Positions 44,824-51,948 of a DNA stretch of 51,948 nucleotides are shown here, one piece after another. Numbering within the stretch: the first letter of the stretch is position 1; each line of letters starts with the position of its first letter. Source of the stretch: CAZYQW01 sp964649825 (lineage in GTDB: Bacteria; Planctomycetota; B15-G4; JADJEK01); NCBI GenBank assembly GCA_964649825.1, contig CAZYQW010000006.1:1-51948 (forward strand), in the 5' to 3' direction. A program made the position numbers and the translations under genes. The notes beneath the pieces are model-generated. The model was not told the origin of the DNA. It did not search any database and saw nothing but the letters and a program-made list of their open reading frames with translations.

Positions 44824-45141
44824 GCCGGGGTCGACTTCCTCGTCGACGCGACGCGCCGGAAGGAGGGCGAGCTCGAGGGGATCATCGGGGCGTTCCCCGA
44901 GCGGGTCTTCGTGCTCGTCGGGGACTCGGGGGAGTCGGACCCGGAGATCTACGGCGAACTCGCGCGCCGGCATCCGGACGCGGTGCGGCTGGTGTCGATC
45001 CGTGACGTGACGGGGGAGGGGGACGACGACGTGCGGTACCGGGCGGCGTTCCGCGACGTGCCGGTGGAGCGCTGGCGGCGGTTCGCGTCACCGGCGGAGC
45101 TCGCGGACGTCGACGTCGCGGAGCTCGCGAGGGAGAGGTAA
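44824..45141 (+). pseudogene. App1-like phosphatase (DUF2183), 3' fragment
   Basis: The plus-strand frame reads GVDFLVDATRRKEGELEGII, then GAFPERVFVLVGDSGESDPE and IYGELARRHPDAVRLVSIRD, ending at TAA 45139. The block FVLVGDSGExDPEIYxEIARRxP is characteristic of the App1/DUF2183 phosphatidate-phosphatase-like family. The catalytic DxDxT region, which would lie further upstream, is missing: the sequence before 44824 belongs to the opposite-strand FG-GAP fragment. About 105 residues remain, so the gene is non-functional. Confidence 0.7.
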
Positions 45142-45361
45142 CGGGGGCGGGCGCCGAGTTCGTCGTCCGCCGTGTCGAGGTCGGGATTGGAACGTGGAGC
45201 GATCGAGGGGAGTCCCCTTTTTCGGCGCTCCTGACCGCGAGCCCCGTGAGCGCGCACATCACCGCGGACGCACGCTCGGGCTGAGCCTGCGGTTTCCTGG
45301 CGCCGCGAGCGCGGCCTGGGAATGGCGCGCATGCCGGGAACGACGACCCCGAGTGACGACT

Positions 45362-45838
45362 TCAACCGGCTGCTTCCCCCCGCCCCCGCGTAGCCGCCAG
45401 CGCCGTGAGCAGTGCGGCGATCACCAACAAGATGCCGCCCGGCGGCACGAGCAGCACGCCGAGTCCGGGATCGCCGGCATGGATGGTGACGCCGCCCAAG
45501 AAGAATCCGATGGGGATGAGCAGCGCGGCAGCGGTGAGGCTCTTCGACGCGATCGATCGCGGTTTGCTCGGCCACGCTTCGAGCCGCTGCACGGTGAACG
45601 CGAAGGCGATGTGCATCAACCCGAGCAGGGTGCCGTGGGCATGGGCGAGGGTCCACATCTCGCGGCGGGTTTCGTTTTCGACGTTCAACAGCAGGTCGAG
45701 CTTGTACGCGTGCATGGCCTCCAGCGCGAGGCCGAGGGTCAAGAACAAGAGAGAGCACCACCAGCCAAACCGCAGGTGGAACGTCACGGCGGCGGTGATC
45801 TCGGCCGCCTCTGGAGCGACCGGCGGCGCGGCGTTCAC
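45362..45838 (-). CDS. Small polytopic membrane protein coupled to multihaem cytochrome
   Basis: 158 residues and about four membrane helices: WWCSLLFLTLGLALEAMHAY, TLAHAHGTLLGLMHIAFAF, LTAAALLIPIGFFLGGVTI and VPPGGILLVIAALLTALAA. Conserved-looking histidines (AMHAY, LAHAHG, LMHIAF, TIHAG) inside or near helices could bind haem or metal. I do not recognise the family. The GTG start at 45838 overlaps the cytochrome stop by 4 bp, so it is co-translated and could be the membrane partner of the cytochrome. Downstream, 45142-45361 holds no gene. Confidence 0.7.
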   Translation of the reverse strand: MNAAPPVAPEAAEITAAVTFHLRFGWWCSLLFLTLGLALEAMHAYKLDLLLNVENETRREMWTLAHAHGTLLGLMHIAFAFTVQRLEAWPSKPRSIASKSLTAAALLIPIGFFLGGVTIHAGDPGLGVLLVPPGGILLVIAALLTALAATRGRGEAAG

Positions 45839-47703
45839 TCGGAGATCCTCACCAGGCGGTCATCGCGCGCGGCCTTGACGCGCGCGATCGCGTCCGCGTC
45901 GAGGCGGCCGTCGTTCAGCAGGAAGCGCACGGGTGTCGGGTCCACCGGCGCATGGCCGGCAAGGAACGCGTGGACCCGATCGCGTGCACCCGCCGGCAGC
46001 AGGAAGTCGACCTTGAAATCCGTGAACCTCGGCAGGTGCGTGATCGATCGCGCGGCGATGAAGCGCACGGCGCGGTACGGGTCGTCGAACACCTCCGCCA
46101 AGAACGGTGCGATCCAGTCGCTGCCCGCGGCTTCGTGCGCGGGTGCCCAGCCCAGCGCCTGAGCCGCGATCGCACGCTGGCCCGCGTCGCCCTTGAGCAG
46201 CCACAGAAGCGCGGCCGAGCGCTCGCGCTGCTCCGGGTCGGTGACCGCGTCCTGTGGCGTCCCGTACCACTGCGTCAGGTGCTCGCCGGTCCAGGCCAGC
46301 GATCGATCGATGTGGCAGAGGTTGCACGCATTGGGCCGGCGGACCGTGAGGCTCTCGCGCGTGGTCGGGTTCGACACCGTGTGGCTGCGGATCGCCTTGA
46401 ACAACCCATAGGTGGTGTAGGGCATGTGGCAGTTGTAGCAGCGGCTGCCCGCGGAATCTTTCGGGTGATGGGTGTGCTCCGCGATCCGATCGCGCAGTTC
46501 GTCGTGGCACTTGAGACACGCCTCGTCGCCCTCCATGCCCGCCGCGAGCTGATCCATCGGCTCGCTCTCATGCATGGAGTGACAGGAGAGGCACGAGTAT
46601 TCGCCGCCTTCGAAGCAGGGGGAGTCGATGAGACCTTGATAGTCGCGTCCCGACACCCGGATCATGCCGTCGGCCCAGGTCACCGAGTCCGCGTACCCGA
46701 GCTGCTCTTCGTCCATTTCGGCTGCGTCCGGGCGGCGGTACACGAAGCGCTCCGGCTCCATGCGCCCGCCCGGGCGGTAGCTGAAACCGTGCTGCCACCA
46801 GCGCTGCTTGCTTTGCTTGCCTTGGAAGCCGAACACGCTGTGGCACTGCCCGCAGACCTGGGCCGACGCGGCAGCGTCGAGCCGCGCCGGGTTGACGATC
46901 GTGGGGTCCGGCTCATCCCCGTTCAGGTGCCGGCGATAGCGGCCGAGTGGATCGCGATGAGCCTCCACGTGCTCCTCGCCCGGACCGTGGCACGCCTCGC
47001 ACGCGATGCCCAGCTCGCCGACCTCCGTGTCCATCACCAAGGTCTGCGGGTCGCGGCGCGGGCGCCCGCCGGTGGCGTGGCACGCGATGCATACCTCGTT
47101 CCACACGTCGGACAGCTCATCGGCGGAAACGGGACGCAGGAAGCTGTGCTCGTAGGGAATCCAGCGCTGCTCCATGACCATCCACGTGAACGGAAAGATG
47201 CGCAGGTCGCGGCCTTGCGCATCCGCGGTCCAAAACACCTGCTGATGATGCGAGCCGGTGGTCTGGACGACGCGGGTACGGACCCGCCGGCTGGTGTTGC
47301 TGCTGCGCACGAGCTTCCCGGCGGCGCGGCGGTTGCGGTCCCACTCGGGGTCGACCATGTCCACCCAGAAGCAATCCCCGTCCCGTTCGAGGTGGTATTG
47401 CTTGCCGCGGAACTCGAGCGTCCCGTCCCATTTCGGAATCATCGTCTGAGGGGTCGCCACCTGCGTCATGGTGCGATGATAGGACCGATGCCATGACGCG
47501 TGCTGCTGCGGATGGCAGGAGCGGCATGCGTTCGAGGAGACGTAGCCGTTCTTCCGGACCGGCAGCGGCCGATGCGTCGTGGCCGGGTCGTCGGAGCTGC
47601 CCGCCTTGGGCGCGCCGGGCGCGCGCATCCACGCAGTGATCGCGACCAATGCCAGTGCGGCCAATGCCGTGCCCGCCCACTGCCGCGCGAGACCTCTCCA
47701 CAT
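45835..47703 (-). CDS. Multihaem cytochrome c with eight CxxCH motifs
   Basis: 622 residues. The ATG at 47703 follows GGAGG and opens a signal anchor, GTALAALALVAITAWM. Eight haem-binding motifs are present in order: CRSCH, CIACH, CEACH, CGQCH, CLSCH, CLKCH, CYNCH and CNLCH. The spacing and the first block (CRSCHPQQHASWHRSYHRTM) are like the cytochrome c554/octahaem family of periplasmic electron carriers and reductases. No lysine-type (CxxCK) haem site is seen, so it is not a typical NrfA. The last 170 residues (AIAAQALGWAPAHEAAGSDW onward) look like HEAT-type helical repeats. Periplasmic electron transfer is likely; the substrate cannot be told from sequence. Confidence 0.88.
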   Translation of the reverse strand: MWRGLARQWAGTALAALALVAITAWMRAPGAPKAGSSDDPATTHRPLPVRKNGYVSSNACRSCHPQQHASWHRSYHRTMTQVATPQTMIPKWDGTLEFRGKQYHLERDGDCFWVDMVDPEWDRNRRAAGKLVRSSNTSRRVRTRVVQTTGSHHQQVFWTADAQGRDLRIFPFTWMVMEQRWIPYEHSFLRPVSADELSDVWNEVCIACHATGGRPRRDPQTLVMDTEVGELGIACEACHGPGEEHVEAHRDPLGRYRRHLNGDEPDPTIVNPARLDAAASAQVCGQCHSVFGFQGKQSKQRWWQHGFSYRPGGRMEPERFVYRRPDAAEMDEEQLGYADSVTWADGMIRVSGRDYQGLIDSPCFEGGEYSCLSCHSMHESEPMDQLAAGMEGDEACLKCHDELRDRIAEHTHHPKDSAGSRCYNCHMPYTTYGLFKAIRSHTVSNPTTRESLTVRRPNACNLCHIDRSLAWTGEHLTQWYGTPQDAVTDPEQRERSAALLWLLKGDAGQRAIAAQALGWAPAHEAAGSDWIAPFLAEVFDDPYRAVRFIAARSITHLPRFTDFKVDFLLPAGARDRVHAFLAGHAPVDPTPVRFLLNDGRLDADAIARVKAARDDRLVRISE

Positions 47704-47799
47704 GGCCGAACCTCCGACGACTCCTGCGTGCCATCGCTCGCCAGGAGAGGATACCGGGACGGATAGGAGTTCCGACGAGTGGCCGGGAAGATGAGTCGA

Positions 47800-47985
47800 T
47801 GGCAATCGCCGGATCGGCGGCGAGCGTCGAGCCGCGCGCGCTGAACCTCCTCACCGGACCATTCACGCCGGCGAGCGTTCGAGCGGCGACGCGACGGCGG
47901 ACGTTCCTGACCGCGGGCGCGTGCCTTGTGGTGGCGCTCCTGCTCGGGATCGGCATGGAGAGCCGTCGCCGGCGGCGTCACTTCG
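47800..47985 (+). pseudogene. N-terminal fragment resembling a PilN/GspL-type inner-membrane protein
   Basis: From an ATG at 47800 the frame shows strong coding bias for about 60 residues: ALNLLTGPFTPASVRAATRR, then RTFLTAGACLVVALLLGIGM and ESRRRRRHFDF. A short NL(A/L)TxPF segment followed by one helix resembles the start of type IV pilus or secretion assembly proteins such as PilN. The bias vanishes at about 47985, where the frame runs into the antisense of the M56 gene. The rest of the gene appears lost. Confidence 0.35.
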
Positions 47986-50638
47986 ACTTCGGCGGCGGCG
48001 TCGAGCTGTTCACGAGCTCCAACTCACCCACTTTCAGCGCGAGCCGCGGCACGCCGTTCGGGTGGTTGGGATCGCGACCGGCGGCCAAGCCGGCCGCCGT
48101 GATCGTGACCGTGTTCGCGTCTCGATCGATCACGTAGCCGGTCCCCGCGCCGATGAGCGTTTCGTTGACGAGGATCTTGACGGTGGCCGGATCGATCGGA
48201 TCCGGGAACTGGAACGTCGCTCCGGTCTCATCCATCGGAACGCCCCAGGCCATGACGATGGAGTCGGAGCGGTCGACCGTCGTGCCGCCGATCAGGGCGA
48301 CGCGCTGCGAGCTCTCGTCGAACACGAACTCCTCCCCGCGATCGAGGAAGCGCTTCTCGCCCGCTCCGCCGATCCGGTTGATGGAGAGCTGGAGCCCTCG
48401 CCCGAGCATGCGCTTGTACGGGACGAACACGTTCTCGCGATCCGTCGTCCACGTGCCCGTCGGCACGAGCCGCGATGGATCGACGCCGTCGACGTTGGAG
48501 ATCGGAAGGCCCTGGAGGCGACGAATCGCATCCTCGTTCGCCTGGTTGCTGAAGCTGCGGCTGTAGACGTCGTTCGGCCTCGTAGGCATCGTGTACCGGC
48601 AGGAGACGTAGTACGGCGTGCTCGTCGTGCAGTCCTCGGCTCGAAGGAACCGGACCGTGTTCGACGCAGTGTCCACCTCGAAGTCTCGGCCGCGTTCGGC
48701 CACGCGGTCCCCGATGAGCGCCTTGACGGAGCTCGGGTCGAGCCCCTCGACGGTCCAGCTCCATGGCACCGCGCGCGTCCCGAACGCGAACACGTCGGCC
48801 TTCCCGGCGTCGACACCCGCGCTCAACGTGAGCACGCCCCGGGACGCGTCGAACGTCCAGTCCCGTCCACGAACGAGCGATCGGTCGGGCTCGGTCCCGT
48901 CCCGGCTCCAGGTCGCGACCTCGACGACGTCGGCCATGCCGATCGACAGAGCGCAGTCGCCGTTCTCCCCGAGACGCTCCACGCGGGCGCGGTCGAGACC
49001 GTCACGCGTCGGCGCGGCCTCGCCGATCGTGACCGGCTGTTTCGTGCCACGCGCCTCGAGGACGGCCGAAGCGTTCGGGTGGTTTCCGAGGCCGACCGAG
49101 ATCCCGTCTCCCCTGGAGTAGGAGATGTAGAACTTCGTGTCGTCCCCGCAGTCTTCGGCCTTCCGGAACCGCAGCGTCCCTGTCGACTCGTCGAAGTCGA
49201 AGTCCGTACCCGGGACCGCGACGCGATCATCGATGACGACCGTCACGCCTCCCGAACCGTAGGTCGGGAGCGTCCACGCCCACGGGATCGAACGGACCCC
49301 GCGAGCTCGCAGTCCCATCGCCGAGCCGACCTCGACCTTCACCTCCAGGATCCCACTCGCCGCGTCGAACGACCAGCCGGTATCCGGATCGATCTCCTGG
49401 CCGTCCAACGTGACCTTGGAAACCGACGAGAGGCCAAGGTAGGGGCGATAGCGTCCCTTCTCGTCGATCGAAACGACGTTCGTGTCGACGACCCTCTCCT
49501 CGCCCGCGGCTGCCGCCGCGCGCGGCGCGCCCCCGACGAGGAAGAACGTCGCGACGAGCCCGAAGACCGCCGACACCGCAAGCGCGAACAGAACGGGGTG
49601 CCGCGACGTGCGATAGCGAGTATGCGACAGCAACATGGCGATTCTCCTTCGGAGCGAGGACGCGCGAGCGAAGAACGGCACCGCGGCCCGAACGTCGACC
49701 CCCCGACGGGCGAGCGCGCGCCGCGCCGTCTCGAGCAGTTGTTCGACGTAGCCGTCCGCGTCGCCCACCGCCACGACGACGGCGAGGTCGATCGCATGTT
49801 CCCGCTCGGCCGCGATCGACCGCGACAGGAGGTGCACGAGCGGATGGAACCAGACCACCGCGCGGACGCCGATCTCCACGAGTCGCAGCATCGGGTCGCG
49901 TCGGCGGTGATGGAGGAGCTCGTGGGCGAGCGTGGCGTCGAGGTCGTCGGCCGGTGCCCGGACCATCGCGGTCGGGATCATCACGACCGGTCGACGCACG
50001 CGGGCCGCGGCCGGCCCCGACAATCCGTCGACCGCGAGCAGCCGTACCGTGTCCGGCGCGCCGAGCCGGCGCGCGAGCATGGCGAAGCGACAGAGCAGCC
50101 GCTCGTCGGTGACGGGCCGCGCGCCGGTCAGGAGTCGGTCGAGCGAGCGCAGTCGTCGCCACAGGACCACCCCCGAGAGCAGGACCCCGATCGCCCACGC
50201 CCCGAGCAGACGATCCGACGTCATGAATGAGGCGACACCGCCCCGCTCGGCGTCGCCGCGCCGCGCGATCCAGTCGCCCGGAGCGTTCCAACGTGCGCTG
50301 GCGCGCGGAAGCTCCACGGCGACCACGCGCTCGTAGGCCGAGATCGCGGCCGCCGAACCGGCGACGTCTTTCGTCGCCGCGGCGTCGTCGTCCGGGGTTT
50401 CGAGCACGTCTTTCACGGGCGTCGCCGCCGAGAACTCCGGGACGGAGAGCTTCATCGTCGCCGTCGCCCAGACGACCGGCAGCAGGAGCAGGACCGAGAG
50501 CAGCGTCAGGTAACGGTGGGTCGGGCAGCGCCGGAACGCCGTCCCGTTCAAAAGGTACGCCAGCGCGATGAGCACCGACGAGCGCCAGATGAACGGGCCA
50601 AGCGCCTCGAGCGCGAACAGCGACGCGAGCGACGTCAC
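47978..50638 (-). CDS. BlaR1/M56-type membrane metallopeptidase with large external domain
   Basis: 886 residues, with a GTG start that overlaps the BlaI-type gene by 4 bp. Several membrane helices occupy the first 170 residues. Zinc-protease motif HELLH at 239-243 (TLAHELLHHRRRD) identifies the M56 family, which cleaves a cognate repressor on signal. Another helix (RHPVLFALAVSAVFGLVATF, about residues 390-410) leads to an exported region of about 470 residues. That region is not a penicillin-binding domain: it contains repeated blocks VVIDDRVAVPGTDFDFDEST, ALIGDRVAERGRDFEVDTAS and ILVNETLIGAGTGYVIDRDA. The signal sensed is therefore unlikely to be a simple beta-lactam acylation. Confidence 0.88.
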   Translation of the reverse strand: MTSLASLFALEALGPFIWRSSVLIALAYLLNGTAFRRCPTHRYLTLLSVLLLLPVVWATATMKLSVPEFSAATPVKDVLETPDDDAAATKDVAGSAAAISAYERVVAVELPRASARWNAPGDWIARRGDAERGGVASFMTSDRLLGAWAIGVLLSGVVLWRRLRSLDRLLTGARPVTDERLLCRFAMLARRLGAPDTVRLLAVDGLSGPAAARVRRPVVMIPTAMVRAPADDLDATLAHELLHHRRRDPMLRLVEIGVRAVVWFHPLVHLLSRSIAAEREHAIDLAVVVAVGDADGYVEQLLETARRALARRGVDVRAAVPFFARASSLRRRIAMLLSHTRYRTSRHPVLFALAVSAVFGLVATFFLVGGAPRAAAAAGEERVVDTNVVSIDEKGRYRPYLGLSSVSKVTLDGQEIDPDTGWSFDAASGILEVKVEVGSAMGLRARGVRSIPWAWTLPTYGSGGVTVVIDDRVAVPGTDFDFDESTGTLRFRKAEDCGDDTKFYISYSRGDGISVGLGNHPNASAVLEARGTKQPVTIGEAAPTRDGLDRARVERLGENGDCALSIGMADVVEVATWSRDGTEPDRSLVRGRDWTFDASRGVLTLSAGVDAGKADVFAFGTRAVPWSWTVEGLDPSSVKALIGDRVAERGRDFEVDTASNTVRFLRAEDCTTSTPYYVSCRYTMPTRPNDVYSRSFSNQANEDAIRRLQGLPISNVDGVDPSRLVPTGTWTTDRENVFVPYKRMLGRGLQLSINRIGGAGEKRFLDRGEEFVFDESSQRVALIGGTTVDRSDSIVMAWGVPMDETGATFQFPDPIDPATVKILVNETLIGAGTGYVIDRDANTVTITAAGLAAGRDPNHPNGVPRLALKVGELELVNSSTPPPKSK

Positions 50639-51042
50639 GACGACCTCCCCCCGCGCTTCGGGCGGGCCTTTTTCTTCGCAGAGACGAGCGCCTCGATCCT
50701 CTGGAGTTCCTTCGCGCTCAGCCCGTCCTCCTCGACCAGGTGCATCACGAGCTCGCCCGGCGAGTCGCCGAAGCACCGCCGGAGCAGGTCGCGGACCGAG
50801 CTCGACCGGATCGACGTGCGGTCGACCGCCGGCTCGTAGACGTGGCGTCGCGACTCCTTCCGTCGCGAAAGCATCCCCTTCTCCTCCATCCGCCGCATCA
50901 CGGTAAGGACCGTGCTGTAGGCGAGCGACCGTTCCGCGGCCAGCTCGTCCCGCACGTCGTGGGCGGTGCCCGCCCCTCGCCGCCAGAGGACATCAAGGAT
51001 CGCCATTTCGAGCTCGCCGGGGGTTCGGGGTGCGTCCGTCAT
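50635..51042 (-). CDS. BlaI/MecI/CopY-type transcriptional repressor
   Basis: 135 residues from the ATG at 51042, which follows GGAGGT at the right distance. Residues about 8-75 form the winged helix (GELEMAILDVLWRRGAGTAH, then SLAYSTVLTVMRRMEEKGML), and residues 80-120 the dimerisation and protease-cleavage region. The family binds TACA...TGTA operators as a dimer and is cleaved by the partner M56 protease. Two matching operators lie just upstream, so the operon is almost certainly autoregulated. No other target gene is visible in the window. Confidence 0.92.
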   Translation of the reverse strand: MTDAPRTPGELEMAILDVLWRRGAGTAHDVRDELAAERSLAYSTVLTVMRRMEEKGMLSRRKESRRHVYEPAVDRTSIRSSSVRDLLRRCFGDSPGELVMHLVEEDGLSAKELQRIEALVSAKKKARPKRGGRSS

Positions 51043-51066
51043 CTCAGGACCTCCGATCGGAAGGTT

Positions 51067-51104
51067 ACTACACATGTAGTTTTTCGCAACGCTACACATG
51101 TAGT
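51067..51104 (-). promoter_or_regulatory. Two BlaI-type operators upstream of the repressor gene
   Basis: ACTACACATGTAGT at 51067-51080 is a perfect inverted repeat (ACTACA-CA-TGTAGT). GCTACACATGTAGT at 51091-51104 differs from it at one base. The centres are 24 bases apart and both copies are followed by the same TTTTTC. BlaI/MecI/CopY proteins recognise TACA-x-TGTA sites, and the position just before the repressor gene's ribosome-binding site implies that they overlap its promoter. Confidence 0.9.
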
Positions 51105-51145
51105 TTTTCAGAGCTCCGCGGTGAGTCTGCGAATGAAGCGCATCG

Positions 51146-51295
51146 GTCGGGGAGTACGTCCTCGGTCAGGTGGGCCTCGGTCTCGACCAGGCGGCGCATG
51201 CCGCAGGAGGGGTAGAAGATCGGCTCGCGACGGTATCCGTCGCATCGAGCCCGCAAACCGCGCCCGGGGCTGCCGCAGTCGCTCAGCGCGGCGTA
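51146..51295 (-). pseudogene. IS91-family transposase, N-terminal zinc-binding fragment
   Basis: The minus-strand frame reads GRGLRARCDGYRREP, then FYPSCGMRRLVETEAHLTED and VLPD. This resembles the N-terminal zinc-finger region of IS91-type transposases (RCDxC...CPSCGxRRMxExAAHLxDxVLP). A piece between the two cysteine blocks is deleted, one finger cysteine is Tyr, and the frame is lost after VLPD. It complements the fragment at 28.1 kb, which comes from the catalytic region. Confidence 0.5.
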
Positions 51296-51410
51296 GCCGC
51301 AACCAAACTCAGCGTCTGCCGCGACGGGTCGAGTCCGTTGTGGTACCTCGTCCTTCGCCGCAGACTCGCCGCGCAGTCGGGAGTCGGGAGTCGGAAGCTC
51401 GTCCGCTCCC

Positions 51411-51948
51411 CTCTGCCACGAGGGCGGCGTCCGCGCGTTCCTCGCTTCCCAGAGCGTCCTGCTGAAGGACTTCGGCCGCTTCGTCGAGTCGAGCCGCAGC
51501 CCGTCCAAGCCGCGCCCTCTACGAAAAGGGATCGCCGACATCCGTCGCCGCGCTCGCATCTGCCAGAACGCGAACAGCCGTTACGCCGATGCGCTCACCG
51601 CCGCCACCGACGACTCCAAGGTCCACGATGTCCTCTCGACCGTGATCAAGCCCGCGCAGTTCGCCGGACGCCGCGTTCGGGCTCTACGCCCTTGGGCCGA
51701 ACCCGATCTCCCGCTGCTGCGGGCCATCTCCCGCGGCGAGTTCCTCCTCAACGGATTCCGCAACCGCGACATCCTGACGCTGCTCTTTCCGAACGCAATC
51801 AACGACACGACCGAGCGACGAAAAGCGAGCGCCAGGATCACGTACCTCCTTCGCATTCTCCGCGGACACAGACTGGTCACGAAAGTCGACGGCACCCACC
51901 GCTACATCGTCAACACGAAGGCGCGCACCCTCATTGCTGCCGTGCTCG
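51411..51948 (+). CDS. Partial gene at window end, possible winged-helix C-terminal region
   Basis: An open plus-strand frame with consistent coding bias runs off the end of the window. It reads FLASQSVLLKDFGRFVESSR, then GIADIRRRARICQNANSRYA, RGEFLLNGFRNRDILTLLFP and ITYLLRILRGHRLVTKVDGT with HRYIVNTKARTLIAAVL. The last part resembles a winged helix ending in a beta-hairpin (LVTKVDGTHRYIVNTKART). No ATG or GTG with a ribosome-binding site is evident, so the 5' end may be lost; sequence before 51411 is not convincingly coding. I do not recognise the family with certainty. It may be connected with the neighbouring mobile-element remnant. Confidence 0.4.

Overview
The window is very GC-rich DNA with strong G/C bias at third codon positions. 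The gene content points to Planctomycetota or a closely similar lineage. It contains several secreted proteins that share a C-terminal lectin-like domain, one with a clear YGTGC-type motif. It also contains ELWxxDGT and FG-GAP proteins, a Ser/Thr kinase paired with an ECF sigma factor, and two ECF sigma factors fused to large extracytoplasmic domains. The assignment is inference from gene families; no rRNA or tRNA was seen.

Layout. 0.1-8.2 kb: a lipoprotein divergent from an NtrC-type response regulator, a poorly coding stretch, a GT-C membrane glycosyltransferase, a secreted unknown and a sulfatase-like/TPR lipoprotein. 8.5-18.6 kb: one co-directional operon for a membrane complex related to formate hydrogenlyase and complex I: HyfB, an HTH-PTS EIIA protein, a second HyfB, HyfC, HyfE, HyfF, a HyfG-like large subunit, a possible 55-residue protein and HyfI. 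Nearly all genes after the first overlap by exactly 4 bp. The large subunit lacks the [NiFe] cysteine pairs, while the small subunit keeps its iron-sulfur ligands. The complex therefore looks like an energy-converting hydrogenase-related (Ehr-type) machine rather than a hydrogenase.

19.1-22.6 kb: an ECF sigma factor, SUMF1-like and hydrolase-like fusion. 22.9-29.7 kb: a decaying accessory region with a 5'-truncated ELW-repeat gene, a frameshifted fragment, an FG-GAP ORF running into a questin-oxidase-like gene, an intact secreted protein, a cupin pseudogene with two small lesions, an IS91-family transposase remnant, a DUF3185-like membrane protein and a truncated secreted protein.

29.7-35.0 kb: a giant repeat protein of about 1660 residues whose C-terminal domain is out of frame. 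35.0-38.4 kb: Ser/Thr kinase and its ECF sigma factor. 38.5-44.3 kb: a gene fragment, a secreted unknown, and an ECF sigma factor fused to many carboxypeptidase-regulatory-like repeats. 44.3-45.1 kb: fragments of an FG-GAP gene and an App1-like phosphatase gene meeting head to head. 45.4-47.7 kb: an eight-haem cytochrome c with a small membrane partner. 48.0-51.1 kb: a BlaI-type repressor and BlaR1/M56-type membrane protease operon with two clear BlaI-type operators. 51.1-51.9 kb: a second IS91 transposase remnant and a partial gene cut by the window edge.

The most interesting part is the operon at 8.5-18.6 kb, with its duplicated proton-channel subunit, embedded phosphotransferase-like regulator and altered active site.
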